Assembly: GCA_902765625.1 (NCBI GenBank)
Contig: CACXAO010000006.1
Coordinates: 1-48,872, forward strand
From: an uncultured Ruminococcus sp.
GTDB taxonomy: Bacteria; Bacillota; Clostridia; Oscillospirales; Acutalibacteraceae
Direction: 5' to 3'
DNA: 48,872 bases
Under the pieces are notes generated by a model. It saw only the letters and a program-made list of their open reading frames with translations. It was not told the origin of the DNA and did no database searches. Of this stretch, positions 1 to 8,528 are shown one piece after another. Both the position numbers and the translations under genes were made by a program. Numbering within the stretch: position 1 is the stretch's first letter; each line of letters opens with the position of its first letter.

Positions 1-81
1 TACTCCGAAAATCGCAGTAAACGAAAAGGCAAGTATCAGCAAAGCAACAATGAAGAACACCGGCTTTGGAACTCTTTTCAT
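1..81 (-). CDS. Probable SecD/SecDF protein-export membrane subunit, N-terminus only
   Basis: Only the first 27 codons are inside the window; the gene runs off the left edge. The start is ATG at 81 with GGAGGT at 91-96. The peptide begins MKRVPKPVFF and continues into one hydrophobic helix, which resembles the first membrane segment of clostridial SecD/SecDF (proton-driven accessory subunit of the Sec translocon). So short a fragment cannot prove the family, so the name is tentative. It is preceded by its own promoter and a terminator-like leader (110-192), which suggests transcription attenuation. Confidence 0.5.
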   Translation of the reverse strand, partial: MKRVPKPVFFIVALLILAFSFTAIFGV

Positions 82-109
82 GCCTTTTGAACCTCCGTAT
101 TATAATTGC

Positions 110-159
110 CTGTAAGAAAAAAAAGCCCTGTTACGGGCGCAGACTTACAGACGTAACAG
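110..159 (-). promoter_or_regulatory. Attenuator-like leader of the secD-like gene
   Basis: On the minus strand a hairpin with 8-bp arms (CTGTTACG/CGTAACAG, 128-135 and 152-159) is followed by eight T (117-124), an intrinsic-terminator form. It begins almost at the predicted transcription start and ends 36 nt before the start codon. The loop segment 144-150 (CTTACAG on +) is perfectly complementary to 110-116 just past the T-run, so a competing pairing is possible. No known riboswitch family was recognised. Confidence 0.5.
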
Positions 160-163
160 AGTT

Positions 164-192
164 ATTATATGATTTTTTTGGCAAATTGTCAA
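164..192 (-). promoter_or_regulatory. SigA promoter for the secD-like gene
   Basis: On the minus strand TTGACA (187-192) and TATAAT (164-169) are separated by 17 bp, both boxes matching consensus exactly. The start point would fall near 157, at the base of the leader hairpin. The rest of the 82-403 gap holds only the terminator at 345-376; I see no gene in it. Confidence 0.8.
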
Positions 193-344
193 TGGAATTG
201 CAAATATTTGATAAAAAAACTTTATCTTTAGCAGTATTGCATAAAATCAGACCTGAAAAATTGTCACATAAAAAACTCAAAATGCAAATTTCAACGTTTT
301 GCACAAAACAGCCTGAAATCCTGCGCCCGGTTTCGGCTCCGATA

Positions 345-376
345 ACAAAACCTGACAGGAATTTTCCTGCCAGGTT
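345..376 (-). terminator. Terminator of the aminotransferase gene
   Basis: Arms AACCTG-A-CAGGAA and TTCCTG-C-CAGGTT (349-376) pair with a single mismatch and are followed on the minus strand by TTTTGTTAT. It lies 28 nt past the stop codon at 404. Confidence 0.75.
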
Positions 377-403
377 CATCATATCAATTCGTTTTTTACC
401 TTT

Positions 404-1687
404 TTAGATTTTGCCGAGAAGCTTTTCACACGCCGCAAGCTTAGCGCAGGTGCAGAAAATATCCATTGCCTGCTCCAGCTCGTTATTGGGCGGGAAGGTC
501 GGTGCAATACGGATATTGCTGTCGTGAGGGTCGTCTCCCAAAGGATAGGTTGCGCCCGCTCCCGTGAGAACTACGCCCGCGTCGCGGCAAAGATGAACAA
601 CGCGCTTTGCGGTGCCCTCCATTACGTCGACGCTTACGAAGTAACCGCCGTTGGGATTTGTCCACTTGGCTGTGGCGGTGGGCTTAAGCTCCCTGTCGAG
701 CATATTGAGCACGATGTCGAACTTGGGCTTGAGAATAGCCTTGTGCTTCTCCATATGCTTCAGAACTCCGTCGAAATCGCCGAAGAACTTAACGTGACGC
801 AGCATATTGAGCTTGTCGTAGCTGATGATCTCGTAGTTGTAACGCGCGGAAAATACCTTCATGTTGTTTGAGGATGCAGCCATTGCCGCTACGCCCGCGC
901 CCGGGAATGTGATTTTTGAGGTGGAACAGAACAGAATCGGCAAATCGACGTTGCCTGTCTTTCTGCACTCGTCAACGATGTTGAGAAGCTCGTCGGGAGT
1001 GTCGGTAATGTCGTGGATGCAGTAAGCGTTATCCCACATAATGCGGAAATCCTTGGCTGCGGGCTTCAAAGCCGCAAAGCGCCTTACGGTTTCGTCGCTG
1101 TAGGTAATTCCGTTGGGATTTGAGTACTTAGGCACGCACCAGATACCCTTGATGCTCTCGTCGTTCGAAACAAGACGCTCGACGATGTCCATGTCGGGAC
1201 CGTTCTCGTCCATGGGAACGGGGATCATCTCGAAACCGTAGTACTGAGTGATGCCGAAATGTCTGTCGTAGCCGGGAACCGGACAGAGGAATTTTCTGTC
1301 GGGAACCTCGTACCAAGGCTTGCAGCCCTCGACGATCGGCTTTGTCATCATGCAGGAAATCGTGTCGAACATCATATTAAGGCTGGAGTTGCCGCCGACC
1401 ATTACGCTGTTTGAAGGTACGCCGAGAATCTCGCCGAAAAGCTTGCGGCACTCGTCGATTCCGTGAAAAATGCCGTAGTTGCGCACGTCCATGCCGTCCT
1501 CGCCGATAAAATCGGACTTGCTGTTCATTACGTCAAGCATTTTGAGCGAAAGATCAAGCTGCTCCTTGCCGGGCTTTCCTCTTGCCATATTGAGAGAAAG
1601 TCCCTTGCCTTTTTCTTCCTTATAGCGCTTCTTCAGAGACGCATATTCCTTTTCAAGCTCCTCAGAGCTGCACTTGAAGTATTCCAT
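404..1687 (-). CDS. PLP-dependent aminotransferase, aspartate-aminotransferase-like (MocR-type fold I)
   Basis: A 427-residue fold-type I aminotransferase. The Schiff-base lysine lies in STSKITFPGAG, with upstream landmarks VPKYSNPNG and MWDNAYCIHD typical of the PLP-binding core. The start MEYFKCSS at 1687 has AAGGAG at 1697-1702, 9 nt away; an ATG 21 nt further upstream has no comparable ribosome site. The length and the N-terminal motif NMARGKPG fit the family often annotated as an AspB-like aminotransferase. The natural amino donor cannot be read from sequence. It is monocistronic with its own terminator. Confidence 0.85.
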   Translation of the reverse strand: MEYFKCSSEELEKEYASLKKRYKEEKGKGLSLNMARGKPGKEQLDLSLKMLDVMNSKSDFIGEDGMDVRNYGIFHGIDECRKLFGEILGVPSNSVMVGGNSSLNMMFDTISCMMTKPIVEGCKPWYEVPDRKFLCPVPGYDRHFGITQYYGFEMIPVPMDENGPDMDIVERLVSNDESIKGIWCVPKYSNPNGITYSDETVRRFAALKPAAKDFRIMWDNAYCIHDITDTPDELLNIVDECRKTGNVDLPILFCSTSKITFPGAGVAAMAASSNNMKVFSARYNYEIISYDKLNMLRHVKFFGDFDGVLKHMEKHKAILKPKFDIVLNMLDRELKPTATAKWTNPNGGYFVSVDVMEGTAKRVVHLCRDAGVVLTGAGATYPLGDDPHDSNIRIAPTFPPNNELEQAMDIFCTCAKLAACEKLLGKI

Positions 1688-1790
1688 TTCCCATATCTCC
1701 TTACGCATTTATTAACCTTATATATTCTAATACAAGCACAGAGAAAATGCAAGTCTTTTTTATAAATCCTGCAAATTCGTCAGTTTTATT

Positions 1791-1832
1791 AATAAAAAAC
1801 AGACCCGCTGCGCATATGCTTAGTGAGTCTGT
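1791..1832 (-). terminator. Terminator of the capsule kinase operon
   Basis: Arms ACAGAC (1799-1804) and GTCTGT (1827-1832) with additional inner pairing (CGCT/AGTG) are followed on the minus strand by six T and then ATTAAT. It lies about 50 nt downstream of the kinase stop. Confidence 0.65.
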
Positions 1833-1884
1833 TGAAATATTTGTTATTATATTATGCAGTTTCGGCTTTGAGGTGTCCCAAACA

Positions 1885-2613
1885 TCAATAATACTGATAA
1901 TAGTAGTAGCCTCTGCCGGCACGTTTTTTGTTCTGGGTGCAGCCAACCTTGATAAAACCAAGTATTTTCGTATCTGCAAGCTTTATGCTCTCGAGCATTT
2001 TTTGGATGTCACCATGGGTGGTTGAGCGTTCGCGAAGAACAAGTACATAACCCGCAACTCTGTCCTTCAGCAGCAGCGCGTCGGCAACTACACCGATAGG
2101 CGGCGTATCAAAAATGATATAATCGTACTCGTTAATAACGCTGTTAATCAACTTCTCAAAGCCGGGAGAGCACAACAGCTCAGAGGGGTTGGGCGGAATC
2201 GTGCCGGAAGGAAGAATATCGAGATTAGGCAGAACGTTGTGCTTCACGGCGTCATTAAATTCTGCCATTTTACCTATGATATTTGAAAGACCTACACTGT
2301 TTTCAACCTTAAAAATATTGTGCAGATTGGGACGGCGAAGGTCGCAGTCAATAAGCAGAACCTTTCGTTCCATCTTTGAGAATGAGATCGCTAGATTCGC
2401 GGAAACCGTACTTTTACCTTCGCCCTTTGCGTAGCTGGTTACGGCAAACACCTTCTGATCTTCCGCCGAAAGAGAGAACATGATATTTGAACGGGCGCTC
2501 TTATACGACTCGACAATCGCAAACTTGCTTTTTTCGGAGATGGCGTCCGCAGAGTTGTATTTCTTCTCGGTCTTTGAATTGTCGGGCTTTCTCAGCTTAA
2601 TCTTAAATGCCAT
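1885..2613 (-). CDS. Bacterial tyrosine kinase (BY-kinase), CpsD/CapB/YwqD family
   Basis: 242 residues. Walker A GEGKST at 64-69, Walker A' VLLIDCDLRRP at about 85-95 and Walker B YIIFDTPPIG at about 165 are the three nucleotide motifs of BY-kinases. The C-terminus ends in a tyrosine cluster, GRGYYYYQYY, the autophosphorylation tail. These kinases regulate polymerisation and export of capsular or exopolysaccharide together with a membrane activator, here encoded 2 nt upstream. Start 2613 has GGGAGGT upstream. No glycosyltransferases lie in the window, so the pair is detached from any visible polysaccharide cluster. Confidence 0.9.
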   Translation of the reverse strand: MAFKIKLRKPDNSKTEKKYNSADAISEKSKFAIVESYKSARSNIMFSLSAEDQKVFAVTSYAKGEGKSTVSANLAISFSKMERKVLLIDCDLRRPNLHNIFKVENSVGLSNIIGKMAEFNDAVKHNVLPNLDILPSGTIPPNPSELLCSPGFEKLINSVINEYDYIIFDTPPIGVVADALLLKDRVAGYVLVLRERSTTHGDIQKMLESIKLADTKILGFIKVGCTQNKKRAGRGYYYYQYY

Positions 2614-2615
2614 AA

Positions 2616-3353
2616 TTACTTACCTCCCGTGTTAAAATCGGGTATCTCAGCGAATACGGGAATCTTATAGATTTCGGAGAGATCCTCGTCCGACTTGATT
2701 GTGGTATCAATAAGCTCAAGAAGAATTGAAATCAGGCAAGCTGCAACCAGACCTACCGCAAAACCGATAAGCGTATTTTTCAGTTTATCGGGAGAAATCG
2801 GAGCCGAAGGAGCCTTTGCGGTTCTGATGATACCGAGCTGACCGTACATGAAGTTGTCGTGGAATACCTCGTTGCACATATCGGCTATTGAGTTGGCAAC
2901 GTTTGCGCACTTTTCCGGGTCGCTTCCCGTAACGCTGACGGTGATATAAAACGTTCCGTCGACCGTCGCGAAGCTGACGCTGCAGCCATTGTAAAGCGCG
3001 GTGATCTTGTCGGAATTCTGGAACAGGGTGACGCAGATTTTCGCAAGAGTTGAAGAACCGCTGATATCTGAGTTAAAAATCTTTTGCGCAACCTCGTTGT
3101 TGCTTTCGTTTGAGCTGGAATTTGAGCTTTTTGACGAGTCTGCGTCCGTTTTATTAGCAGAGCTGTCGGATGATTCGGCTTTTTTATTGTAGTTCTGCAC
3201 AAAAATCATCGTTGATGAGCTGTACTGCGGTGTGATAAAGAAAGTTGTATAAAGAAATGTCAGCAATCCCGCCGCCAGTGCAACAATCACTATAAAACGA
3301 ATTCTGTGCAGGAGCACGCCTAAAATTCTTTGGATGGTTATATTTTTTGGCAT
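2616..3353 (-). CDS. Wzz/CapA-type chain-length determinant, BY-kinase activator
   Basis: 245 residues with the Wzz layout: a cytoplasmic N-terminus, a membrane helix at about 17-37, an extracellular domain, and a second helix at about 195-218 preceded by a proline-rich stretch (APSAPISPDK). The short cytoplasmic C-terminus normally contacts the kinase. Unusual is a low-complexity Ser/Asn/Asp-rich insert at about 60-88 in the extracellular part. The gene is followed 2 nt later by the kinase, as in Gram-positive CpsC-CpsD or YwqC-YwqD pairs. GAAGGAG precedes the ATG at 3353. Confidence 0.85.
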   Translation of the reverse strand: MPKNITIQRILGVLLHRIRFIVIVALAAGLLTFLYTTFFITPQYSSSTMIFVQNYNKKAESSDSSANKTDADSSKSSNSSSNESNNEVAQKIFNSDISGSSTLAKICVTLFQNSDKITALYNGCSVSFATVDGTFYITVSVTGSDPEKCANVANSIADMCNEVFHDNFMYGQLGIIRTAKAPSAPISPDKLKNTLIGFAVGLVAACLISILLELIDTTIKSDEDLSEIYKIPVFAEIPDFNTGGK

Positions 3354-3426
3354 TTCCTGTCTCCTTCTGCGAAAAAATACTTACGCATAATATTACACCA
3401 TAGAATTATATATCATATGCGGTCGA

Positions 3427-3451
3427 TTATTATTCTTTTTTTGAATAATAA
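3427..3451. repeat. AT-rich inverted repeat upstream of the wzz-like gene
   Basis: TTATTATTC (3427-3435) and GAATAATAA (3443-3451) form a perfect 9-bp dyad around a T7 spacer. It lies between the oadB terminator and the wzz start, in the likely promoter region. It may be an operator or an AT hairpin; no function can be assigned. Confidence 0.5.
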
Positions 3452-3464
3452 GAACGATTATAAG

Positions 3465-3494
3465 AAAAAAATAAAGGAAGCCGAAGCTTCCTTT
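3465..3494 (-). terminator. Terminator of the oadG-oadB operon
   Basis: A perfect 9-bp stem (AAAGGAAGC 3473-3481, GCTTCCTTT 3486-3494) with a UUCG loop on the minus-strand RNA, followed by ATTTTTTT. It is a strong intrinsic terminator 15 nt past the stop codon. Confidence 0.9.
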
Positions 3495-3508
3495 AGTATT
3501 TAATTCTG

Positions 3509-4741
3509 TCAGCCTACGACATTCAGCAGTACGCCTGCCGCAACAGCCGAGCCGATAACGCCCGCGACATTCGGACCCATCGCGTGCATAAGCAGGAAGT
3601 TTCCGGGATTTTCCTGCTGACCAACCTTCTGCGATACGCGCGCCGCCATGGGAACAGCCGAAACGCCGGCGGAACCGATAAGCGGATTGATCTTACCGCC
3701 GGTCAGCTTATACATGATCTTTCCGAAGAGTACGCCGAACGCGGTACCCATACAGAACGCAATCAGACCGAGAGCGATAATCTTGAGAGTGTCGAGCTTG
3801 AGGAAGTTCGCGCCCGATGCGGTTGCGCCTACCGTTGTGCCGAGGAAGATGGTGATGATATTCATCAGCTCGTTCTGCGCAGCCTTGGCGATACGCTCAA
3901 CAACTCCGGACTCCTTAAACAGGTTACCGAGCATAAGCATTCCGACAAGAGGAGCGGCGTCGGGCAGGAAAATCGCGATCAGGATTACAACGATGATCGG
4001 GAAAAGAATTTTTTCGAGCTTTGATACGGGACGGAGCTGCTCCATAACAACTCCTCTCTCCTTCTTGGTGGTGAGAGCCTTCATGATAGGCGGCTGGATA
4101 ATGGGAACCAGCGCCATGTATGAGTACGCCGCAATGGCGATCGAGCCGAGAAGATGCGGCGCAAGCTTTGTTGTGACATAAATCGCGGTCGGACCGTCTG
4201 CACCGCCGATAATACCGATAGCGCCCGCCTCGGATTCTGTAAAACCGAGGAAAATAGCGCCGGTGAAGGTGATGAAGATACCGATCTGCGCTGCCGCGCC
4301 GAGAATAAGGCTCTTGGGGTTGGCAATCAGCGGGCCGAAGTCGGTCATGCAGCCGATGCCGAGGAAGATAAGCGGCGGATAGATGCCGAGCTTAACGCCC
4401 TGATAGAGGTAATAGAGCAATCCGCCGTAGGTCGGATTCTCATAATAGATTTTTCCGCCGATTTCCTGCACTGTGTGTCCCACAGCCGCAGGGTCGTTTG
4501 CGCTTTGAATTTCAACTAAGCTGATGTGCGGAGCCGCCATAATCTCGGGATAGAGATTGACGAGCAGCATACCGAACGCTATGGGAAGCAGCAGAAGCGG
4601 CTCATACTGCTTTTTGATTGCGAGATAAAGCAAAAAGCACGAAATGCCGATCATTACGTAGTTTTGCCATCCGAGACTGACCAATCCGGAGCTTTCGTAA
4701 ATGCCCTTGATTGCGTCAAGAAAACCAGTTAATATTTCCAT
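3509..4741 (-). CDS. oadB: Na+-translocating decarboxylase beta subunit (OadB/GcdB/MmdB)
   Basis: 410 residues, strongly hydrophobic throughout, of the usual length for the membrane beta subunit that couples decarboxylation of a carboxybiotin carrier to Na+ export. Family signatures include GGADGPTAIYVT (the Asp-containing Na+ site region) and GSAGVSAVPMAARV near the C-terminus. The gamma subunit gene is directly upstream on the same transcript. No carboxyltransferase alpha subunit or biotin carrier is in the window, so the acid used (oxaloacetate, methylmalonyl-CoA, glutaconyl-CoA) cannot be stated. Confidence 0.92.
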   Translation of the reverse strand: MEILTGFLDAIKGIYESSGLVSLGWQNYVMIGISCFLLYLAIKKQYEPLLLLPIAFGMLLVNLYPEIMAAPHISLVEIQSANDPAAVGHTVQEIGGKIYYENPTYGGLLYYLYQGVKLGIYPPLIFLGIGCMTDFGPLIANPKSLILGAAAQIGIFITFTGAIFLGFTESEAGAIGIIGGADGPTAIYVTTKLAPHLLGSIAIAAYSYMALVPIIQPPIMKALTTKKERGVVMEQLRPVSKLEKILFPIIVVILIAIFLPDAAPLVGMLMLGNLFKESGVVERIAKAAQNELMNIITIFLGTTVGATASGANFLKLDTLKIIALGLIAFCMGTAFGVLFGKIMYKLTGGKINPLIGSAGVSAVPMAARVSQKVGQQENPGNFLLMHAMGPNVAGVIGSAVAAGVLLNVVG

Positions 4742-4776
4742 AAACTTAAACCGAACCTTTCCAAACCCTTTTCAAG

Positions 4777-5220
4777 CTAAAACGGACGGGTATTATCGAG
4801 CACACCCGCGTTTGCCCACGCAGATCTGCCGCCCGCTTTTTTGATGCTTTTGATTTTAGCCCTTCCCGATTTGCCGTACACTGAGGCTACGGCTGCCGCG
4901 ATAACGGCGACAACCTCCTCGGGAATGCCTTCCTCAACCGGAGGATTCTGCTTTGGCGAAACCGGCTCGGAAACCTCAGCCGTGACCTTTTTCTTTACGG
5001 GAGGAGTTTGTTCCTTATTCTTTTTCTTTTTACTGCCGCCCGAACCCTGAACCATTCCGACAATAAAGCTGTAGAGCTTTATTACGCCGATAAGCAGGAG
5101 CAATACCGAAAATACTACCACGAAGCCGGTGAGGATTACCTTTGCAGAGGCAATACCCTTTTCGGCAAGCGACAGCTCGGCTGCGGCAAACTGCGTTAAC
5201 CCAATACCGTTAAGTACCAT
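4777..5220 (-). CDS. oadG: Na+-pumping decarboxylase gamma subunit (OadG family)
   Basis: 147 residues: one membrane helix at about 25-50, a Lys-rich stretch, a Pro-rich linker, and a C-terminal segment VVAVIAAAVASVYG typical of longer OadG-like proteins. OadG stabilises the alpha-beta complex. The start MVLNGIG at 5220 has ACCTCC (GGAGGT) at 5227-5232; a longer reading from 5253 would put its start upstream of that site and is less likely. It is followed by the beta subunit 35 nt later. Confidence 0.8.
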   Translation of the reverse strand: MVLNGIGLTQFAAAELSLAEKGIASAKVILTGFVVVFSVLLLLIGVIKLYSFIVGMVQGSGGSKKKKNKEQTPPVKKKVTAEVSEPVSPKQNPPVEEGIPEEVVAVIAAAVASVYGKSGRAKIKSIKKAGGRSAWANAGVLDNTRPF

Positions 5221-5257
5221 AAAACAACCTCCAAATTGTGAATTTGCATACACTGAT

Positions 5258-5286
5258 ATTATACTTTAATTCAGCATTTTTTTCAA
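5258..5286 (-). promoter_or_regulatory. SigA promoter of oadG-oadB
   Basis: On the minus strand TTGAAA (5281-5286) and TATAAT (5258-5263) are spaced by exactly 17 bp, placing the start point about 30 nt upstream of the oadG ATG. Confidence 0.75.
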
Positions 5287-5354
5287 TAACAAATCAGCGC
5301 CGCCGCGTTTTTCGTCGTTTTAGATAAAAATAATTATTGCGCATTTGATAATGC

Positions 5355-5388
5355 AAAAAAATTGCCAAAGCGTATCAGCCTTGGCAAT
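5355..5388 (-). terminator. Terminator of sipL-spoIVA
   Basis: ATTGCCAA (5361-5368) and TTGGCAAT (5381-5388) form an 8-bp stem, followed on the minus strand by a T-run (5355-5360). It sits just past the spoIVA stop. Confidence 0.85.
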
Positions 5389-5395
5389 CTTATCC

Positions 5396-6874
5396 TTATA
5401 TAATTATACAAATCAATCCGTTGCAGCCGTCGTTGATTATCTTTTCAATGGTCTCGCCTATCTTCCTGCGCGCGTCCGCCGGCATTCGGCAGAGCTTATT
5501 GTGCAGACCCTCGTTGACAAGCTCATGCACCGATTTACCGAAAATATTGCTCTCCCAGATTTTTTCGGGACTCTCCTCAAATTCCTTGAGCAGATACGAC
5601 ACAAGCTCCTCGCTCTGCTGCTCCGAGCCGACAATCGGAGTGACCTCCGTCTGCGTTTCCACACGCATGAGGTGAATCGACGGCGCGCTTGCCTTGAGGC
5701 GTATGCCGTACTTGCCGCTCTGCTTTATTATCTGAGGCTCGTCAAGCGTCAGCTCGTCGATCGTGGGCATAACTATTCCGTAGCCGGTCTCCCTGACCTG
5801 CTCGTAAGCCTGAGCGATTTTGTCGTATTCGCGCTGCTTTGCCGAGAGGCTTTCCATGCTCCTCATCAGACCAAGCTCGTCGGAGATATCAAGTCCCGTC
5901 TCCTCCGAAAGCACCCTGAAGAACAGCTCTGGCTTGAGTACGACGGAGATTTTTGCGACGCCGTCTCCCAAATCGAGCGAATCGAGCTTTGCCGCAGCGA
6001 TGTAATCGCAGTCTGAGATCTTTGACAGGGTGTCCTGGATCTCGCGGATTTTTTCCATATCCTTGGCGGCGGCGCGGATGCAGTCAAATACAGCTGATTT
6101 CAGCCAATGATCCTTTTCGAGCGAAATCAGCCAGCCGGGAATGTCAACCCGGATCTCCTTCATCGGAAACTCAAACAGAAGCTGCGCAAGCACGCGCTTG
6201 ATTTCGTTTTCGCTCAGATCCATGCAGCTGACCGGCAAGACCGGCACCTGATACTTTGCCGCAAGCTCATCCGAAAGCGACTTTGCGCGCTCTCCGTCGG
6301 GATTTGCCGAATTAAGCAGCAGAATAAACGGCTTGTTTATCGCCCTTAGCTCGTCGACCACACGCTGCTCGCTTTCCTCGTAGTCCCCGCGCGGTATTTC
6401 ACCGAAGGAGCCGTCGGCGGTTATGACAAGCCCGATCGTCGAGTGGTCGGTAATCACCTTTTTGGTGCCGATCTCCGCAGCCTCCTCAAAGGGAATCTCC
6501 TCGTCAGACCACGGCGTCTTTACCATCCGCGGCGCGTTTTCCTCACTGTGACCCAGCGCCGACGGAACAAGGTAGCCGACGCAGTCAATCATTCGCACGC
6601 GGAACGCCGCGTTGTCGCCGAGATCGACCTCCACCGATTCCTCCGGAATAAACTTAGGCTCGGTCGTCATTATCGTTCTTCCTGCCGAGGACTGCGGAAG
6701 CTCGTCGACGGCGCGGCGGTAAACGCTTTCGTCGCGGATATTCGGCAGCACAAGAGAATCCATAAACCTCTTGATAAACGTCGATTTGCCCGTGCGCACC
6801 GGTCCGACAACACCGATATAAACGTCGCCGTCAGTGCGCTGCGAGATGTCTCTGTATACATTTCTCTCTTCCAT
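5396..6874 (-). CDS. spoIVA: Stage IV sporulation protein A, spore coat basement ATPase
   Basis: 492 residues, the same length as the Bacillus protein. SpoIVA polymerises on the outer forespore membrane using ATP and is the platform for the coat. Walker A GPVRTGKST is at 24-32, followed by GRTIMTTEPKF, the switch-like Thr region, and a divergent TRAFAC GTPase-like core. The C-terminal tail GCNGLICIII matches the membrane- and SpoVM-contacting end of the family. The start at 6874 has AAGGAGG upstream. sipL is 12 nt upstream and spoVM lies 4.6 kb upstream on the same strand. Transcription is probably by SigE from the sipL promoter. Confidence 0.97.
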   Translation of the reverse strand: MEERNVYRDISQRTDGDVYIGVVGPVRTGKSTFIKRFMDSLVLPNIRDESVYRRAVDELPQSSAGRTIMTTEPKFIPEESVEVDLGDNAAFRVRMIDCVGYLVPSALGHSEENAPRMVKTPWSDEEIPFEEAAEIGTKKVITDHSTIGLVITADGSFGEIPRGDYEESEQRVVDELRAINKPFILLLNSANPDGERAKSLSDELAAKYQVPVLPVSCMDLSENEIKRVLAQLLFEFPMKEIRVDIPGWLISLEKDHWLKSAVFDCIRAAAKDMEKIREIQDTLSKISDCDYIAAAKLDSLDLGDGVAKISVVLKPELFFRVLSEETGLDISDELGLMRSMESLSAKQREYDKIAQAYEQVRETGYGIVMPTIDELTLDEPQIIKQSGKYGIRLKASAPSIHLMRVETQTEVTPIVGSEQQSEELVSYLLKEFEESPEKIWESNIFGKSVHELVNEGLHNKLCRMPADARRKIGETIEKIINDGCNGLICIII

Positions 6875-6886
6875 CGCTTTGCCTCC

Positions 6887-8413
6887 TTACAGCTTCGGTA
6901 TCAACAGCATCTGCGCGCTGTCGAGTTCGATTTCGTCAAGGTTGTTCTCGCGCAGCAACGGCTCGAGTCTTGTGTTGTGCGCCTTTGAGATATTCCACAG
7001 GTTTTCTCCCTCATCGGCAAAATACAGAGTCAGCGCGCAGCCGCCGGCTGCGAGAGGCTGATCCTCAAATACCTCTGCGTCCGTAACAACGCGAGTGCAT
7101 TCGTTTTTCATCGCGCCGCCTGTCACCTTCAGCTCCATACGGATTTCCGCGGTGCTGTCGTCTGCCAAACGGAAGCTGAGTCCCGCCGCGCGCACCTTGC
7201 CGAAGCATAGACTGTCGCACCCCTCGGACGAGGAGAGCGTATGAGAAAAATCGCAGCTGCGCTCTACAAACATCGGGAAATTGTCGCCGTCGAGTGCAAG
7301 CATACAAAGATTGACCTTTCCGCTCACTCCGAGACGTCCGTCCGAGGGTGCGGAGTCGAGAGTGAGGCTGTCGGTGTAAATATCGAGGATTTTTCCGATT
7401 TTGCCGCTGTCCACCTGAATTGACAGCTTCTCCATAAAGCTTTCGGAAACGGGCAGAAGCTCTGATATCGTCTTGAGATTTTCGAACCTCGGTGCAGACG
7501 CGTACTCCACCGAATAAGCGTCGCACACCAGCTTTTCCTCGCGCATCACGTATCCCTGCTCGGTCAGGCAGAGCTTTACGTCCAGGGCGATAACGGGCTT
7601 TTCACTCATGACGTCGTTTTTCAGCCGTACGTCGTAGGACATCACCTCGCAGCACAACAAATTGCGCGTGTTCTCGTCAACGCCGTCGCAGTCGAGTATC
7701 TGATTGAACGGAAGCACATAGTCGAGCTTTGCGGTCTCGCCCGTTTCGACGTCGCAGAGATAAAACATTCTCAGATTCAGCTCGCCGCCCACCATCAGCT
7801 TATCCTTTACCGCCTTTACATCGTTGACGCCTGCGGTCACCGACGAATGCAGCACAGATTCGACGGCCGGCTTGTCGGCGGCAGAGATCTCCTCGCTTAC
7901 GGTGAACTGCTCCTGACACAGAGCCGTAAGATCGGCGCATTCCATCGGCTTTATCAGAGCCTCAAGCCCCTCGGGAGGCGTGAAAACGGCTGTTTGCTCG
8001 TAAGACAGCACCTTGGCGTACAGCGAAAACGCCCCGTGTATAACCAGTCTGCGGGGACTCAGCGCACGGCAGTTTATGTACTCGGGCTTTGTTTTGGTGA
8101 GCACAACGTAGTTTTCGGGTGTATCGCGCAGCGAAAAGCTCTGCGAGAAGCTGACGCTCTGCTCGCAGCAGCGGATCGTTTTGCCTGCGCTCTCAACATA
8201 AAGAACATTGACCACGCAGCTGCCGTCTACCCTGAGCTGGCCGCCCGAAAGCGACTTTGACTGCAGCTTCGGCGACAGCGTGCATTTGAGTATTTTTTCG
8301 ATATCGGGGCAGTAATCGGGCAGCGTCAGGTCTACGTCCGCGAGCTGCTCGGCAACGGTATCGAGCACGGTCACGGGTGTGCGGAGGAATCGGCTTTCCG
8401 TAGGATTATCCAT
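6887..8413 (-). CDS. sipL: SpoIVA-interacting protein SipL (SPOCS repeats plus C-terminal LysM)
   Basis: 508 residues. Repeated SPOCS (DUF3794) beta domains occupy most of the protein, with segments such as LDTVAEQLADVDLTLPDYC near the N-terminus, and a single LysM domain forms the last ~50 residues (ending QMLLIPKL). This is the SipL architecture. In Clostridioides difficile SipL binds SpoIVA through its LysM domain and is needed for coat localisation, standing in for SpoVID. Here the gene lies 12 nt upstream of spoIVA, so partners are likely co-transcribed. AAAGGAGAG precedes the ATG, and a good SigE-type promoter lies at 8445-8473. Confidence 0.93.
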   Translation of the reverse strand: MDNPTESRFLRTPVTVLDTVAEQLADVDLTLPDYCPDIEKILKCTLSPKLQSKSLSGGQLRVDGSCVVNVLYVESAGKTIRCCEQSVSFSQSFSLRDTPENYVVLTKTKPEYINCRALSPRRLVIHGAFSLYAKVLSYEQTAVFTPPEGLEALIKPMECADLTALCQEQFTVSEEISAADKPAVESVLHSSVTAGVNDVKAVKDKLMVGGELNLRMFYLCDVETGETAKLDYVLPFNQILDCDGVDENTRNLLCCEVMSYDVRLKNDVMSEKPVIALDVKLCLTEQGYVMREEKLVCDAYSVEYASAPRFENLKTISELLPVSESFMEKLSIQVDSGKIGKILDIYTDSLTLDSAPSDGRLGVSGKVNLCMLALDGDNFPMFVERSCDFSHTLSSSEGCDSLCFGKVRAAGLSFRLADDSTAEIRMELKVTGGAMKNECTRVVTDAEVFEDQPLAAGGCALTLYFADEGENLWNISKAHNTRLEPLLRENNLDEIELDSAQMLLIPKL

Positions 8414-8444
8414 ATTTTCTCTCTCCTTTTGCTTTGTTGGTAAC

Positions 8445-8473
8445 AGTATATGAAAGAGAAAAATGCTTTATGA
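8445..8473 (-). promoter_or_regulatory. Putative SigE promoter of sipL-spoIVA
   Basis: On the minus strand TCATAAA (8467-8473), 14 bp, then CATATACT (8445-8452) matches the SigE form KMATATT-N14-CATACANT closely. It lies 32 nt upstream of the sipL ATG. Mother-cell SigE control is expected for both genes. Confidence 0.65.
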
Positions 8474-8474
8474 C

Positions 8475-8507
8475 AGAAAAACGGCTGACCCGCAACAGGT
8501 CAGCCGT
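8475..8507 (-). terminator. Terminator of the cohesin/dockerin gene
   Basis: A perfect 10-bp stem, ACGGCTGACC (8481-8490) and GGTCAGCCGT (8498-8507), followed by TTTTC on the minus strand. It separates the dockerin gene from sipL and abuts the sipL promoter. Confidence 0.9.
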
Positions 8508-8528
8508 GTAACTTCAAATGATATTAAC

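Noticed and set aside
82-200. T-box or known riboswitch before the secD-like gene
   Set aside because: No T-box sequence or known aptamer core found; only a promoter, hairpin and T-run.
1885-3353. Complete capsule biosynthesis cluster
   Set aside because: Only the kinase and its activator are present; no glycosyltransferase, polymerase or flippase adjoins.
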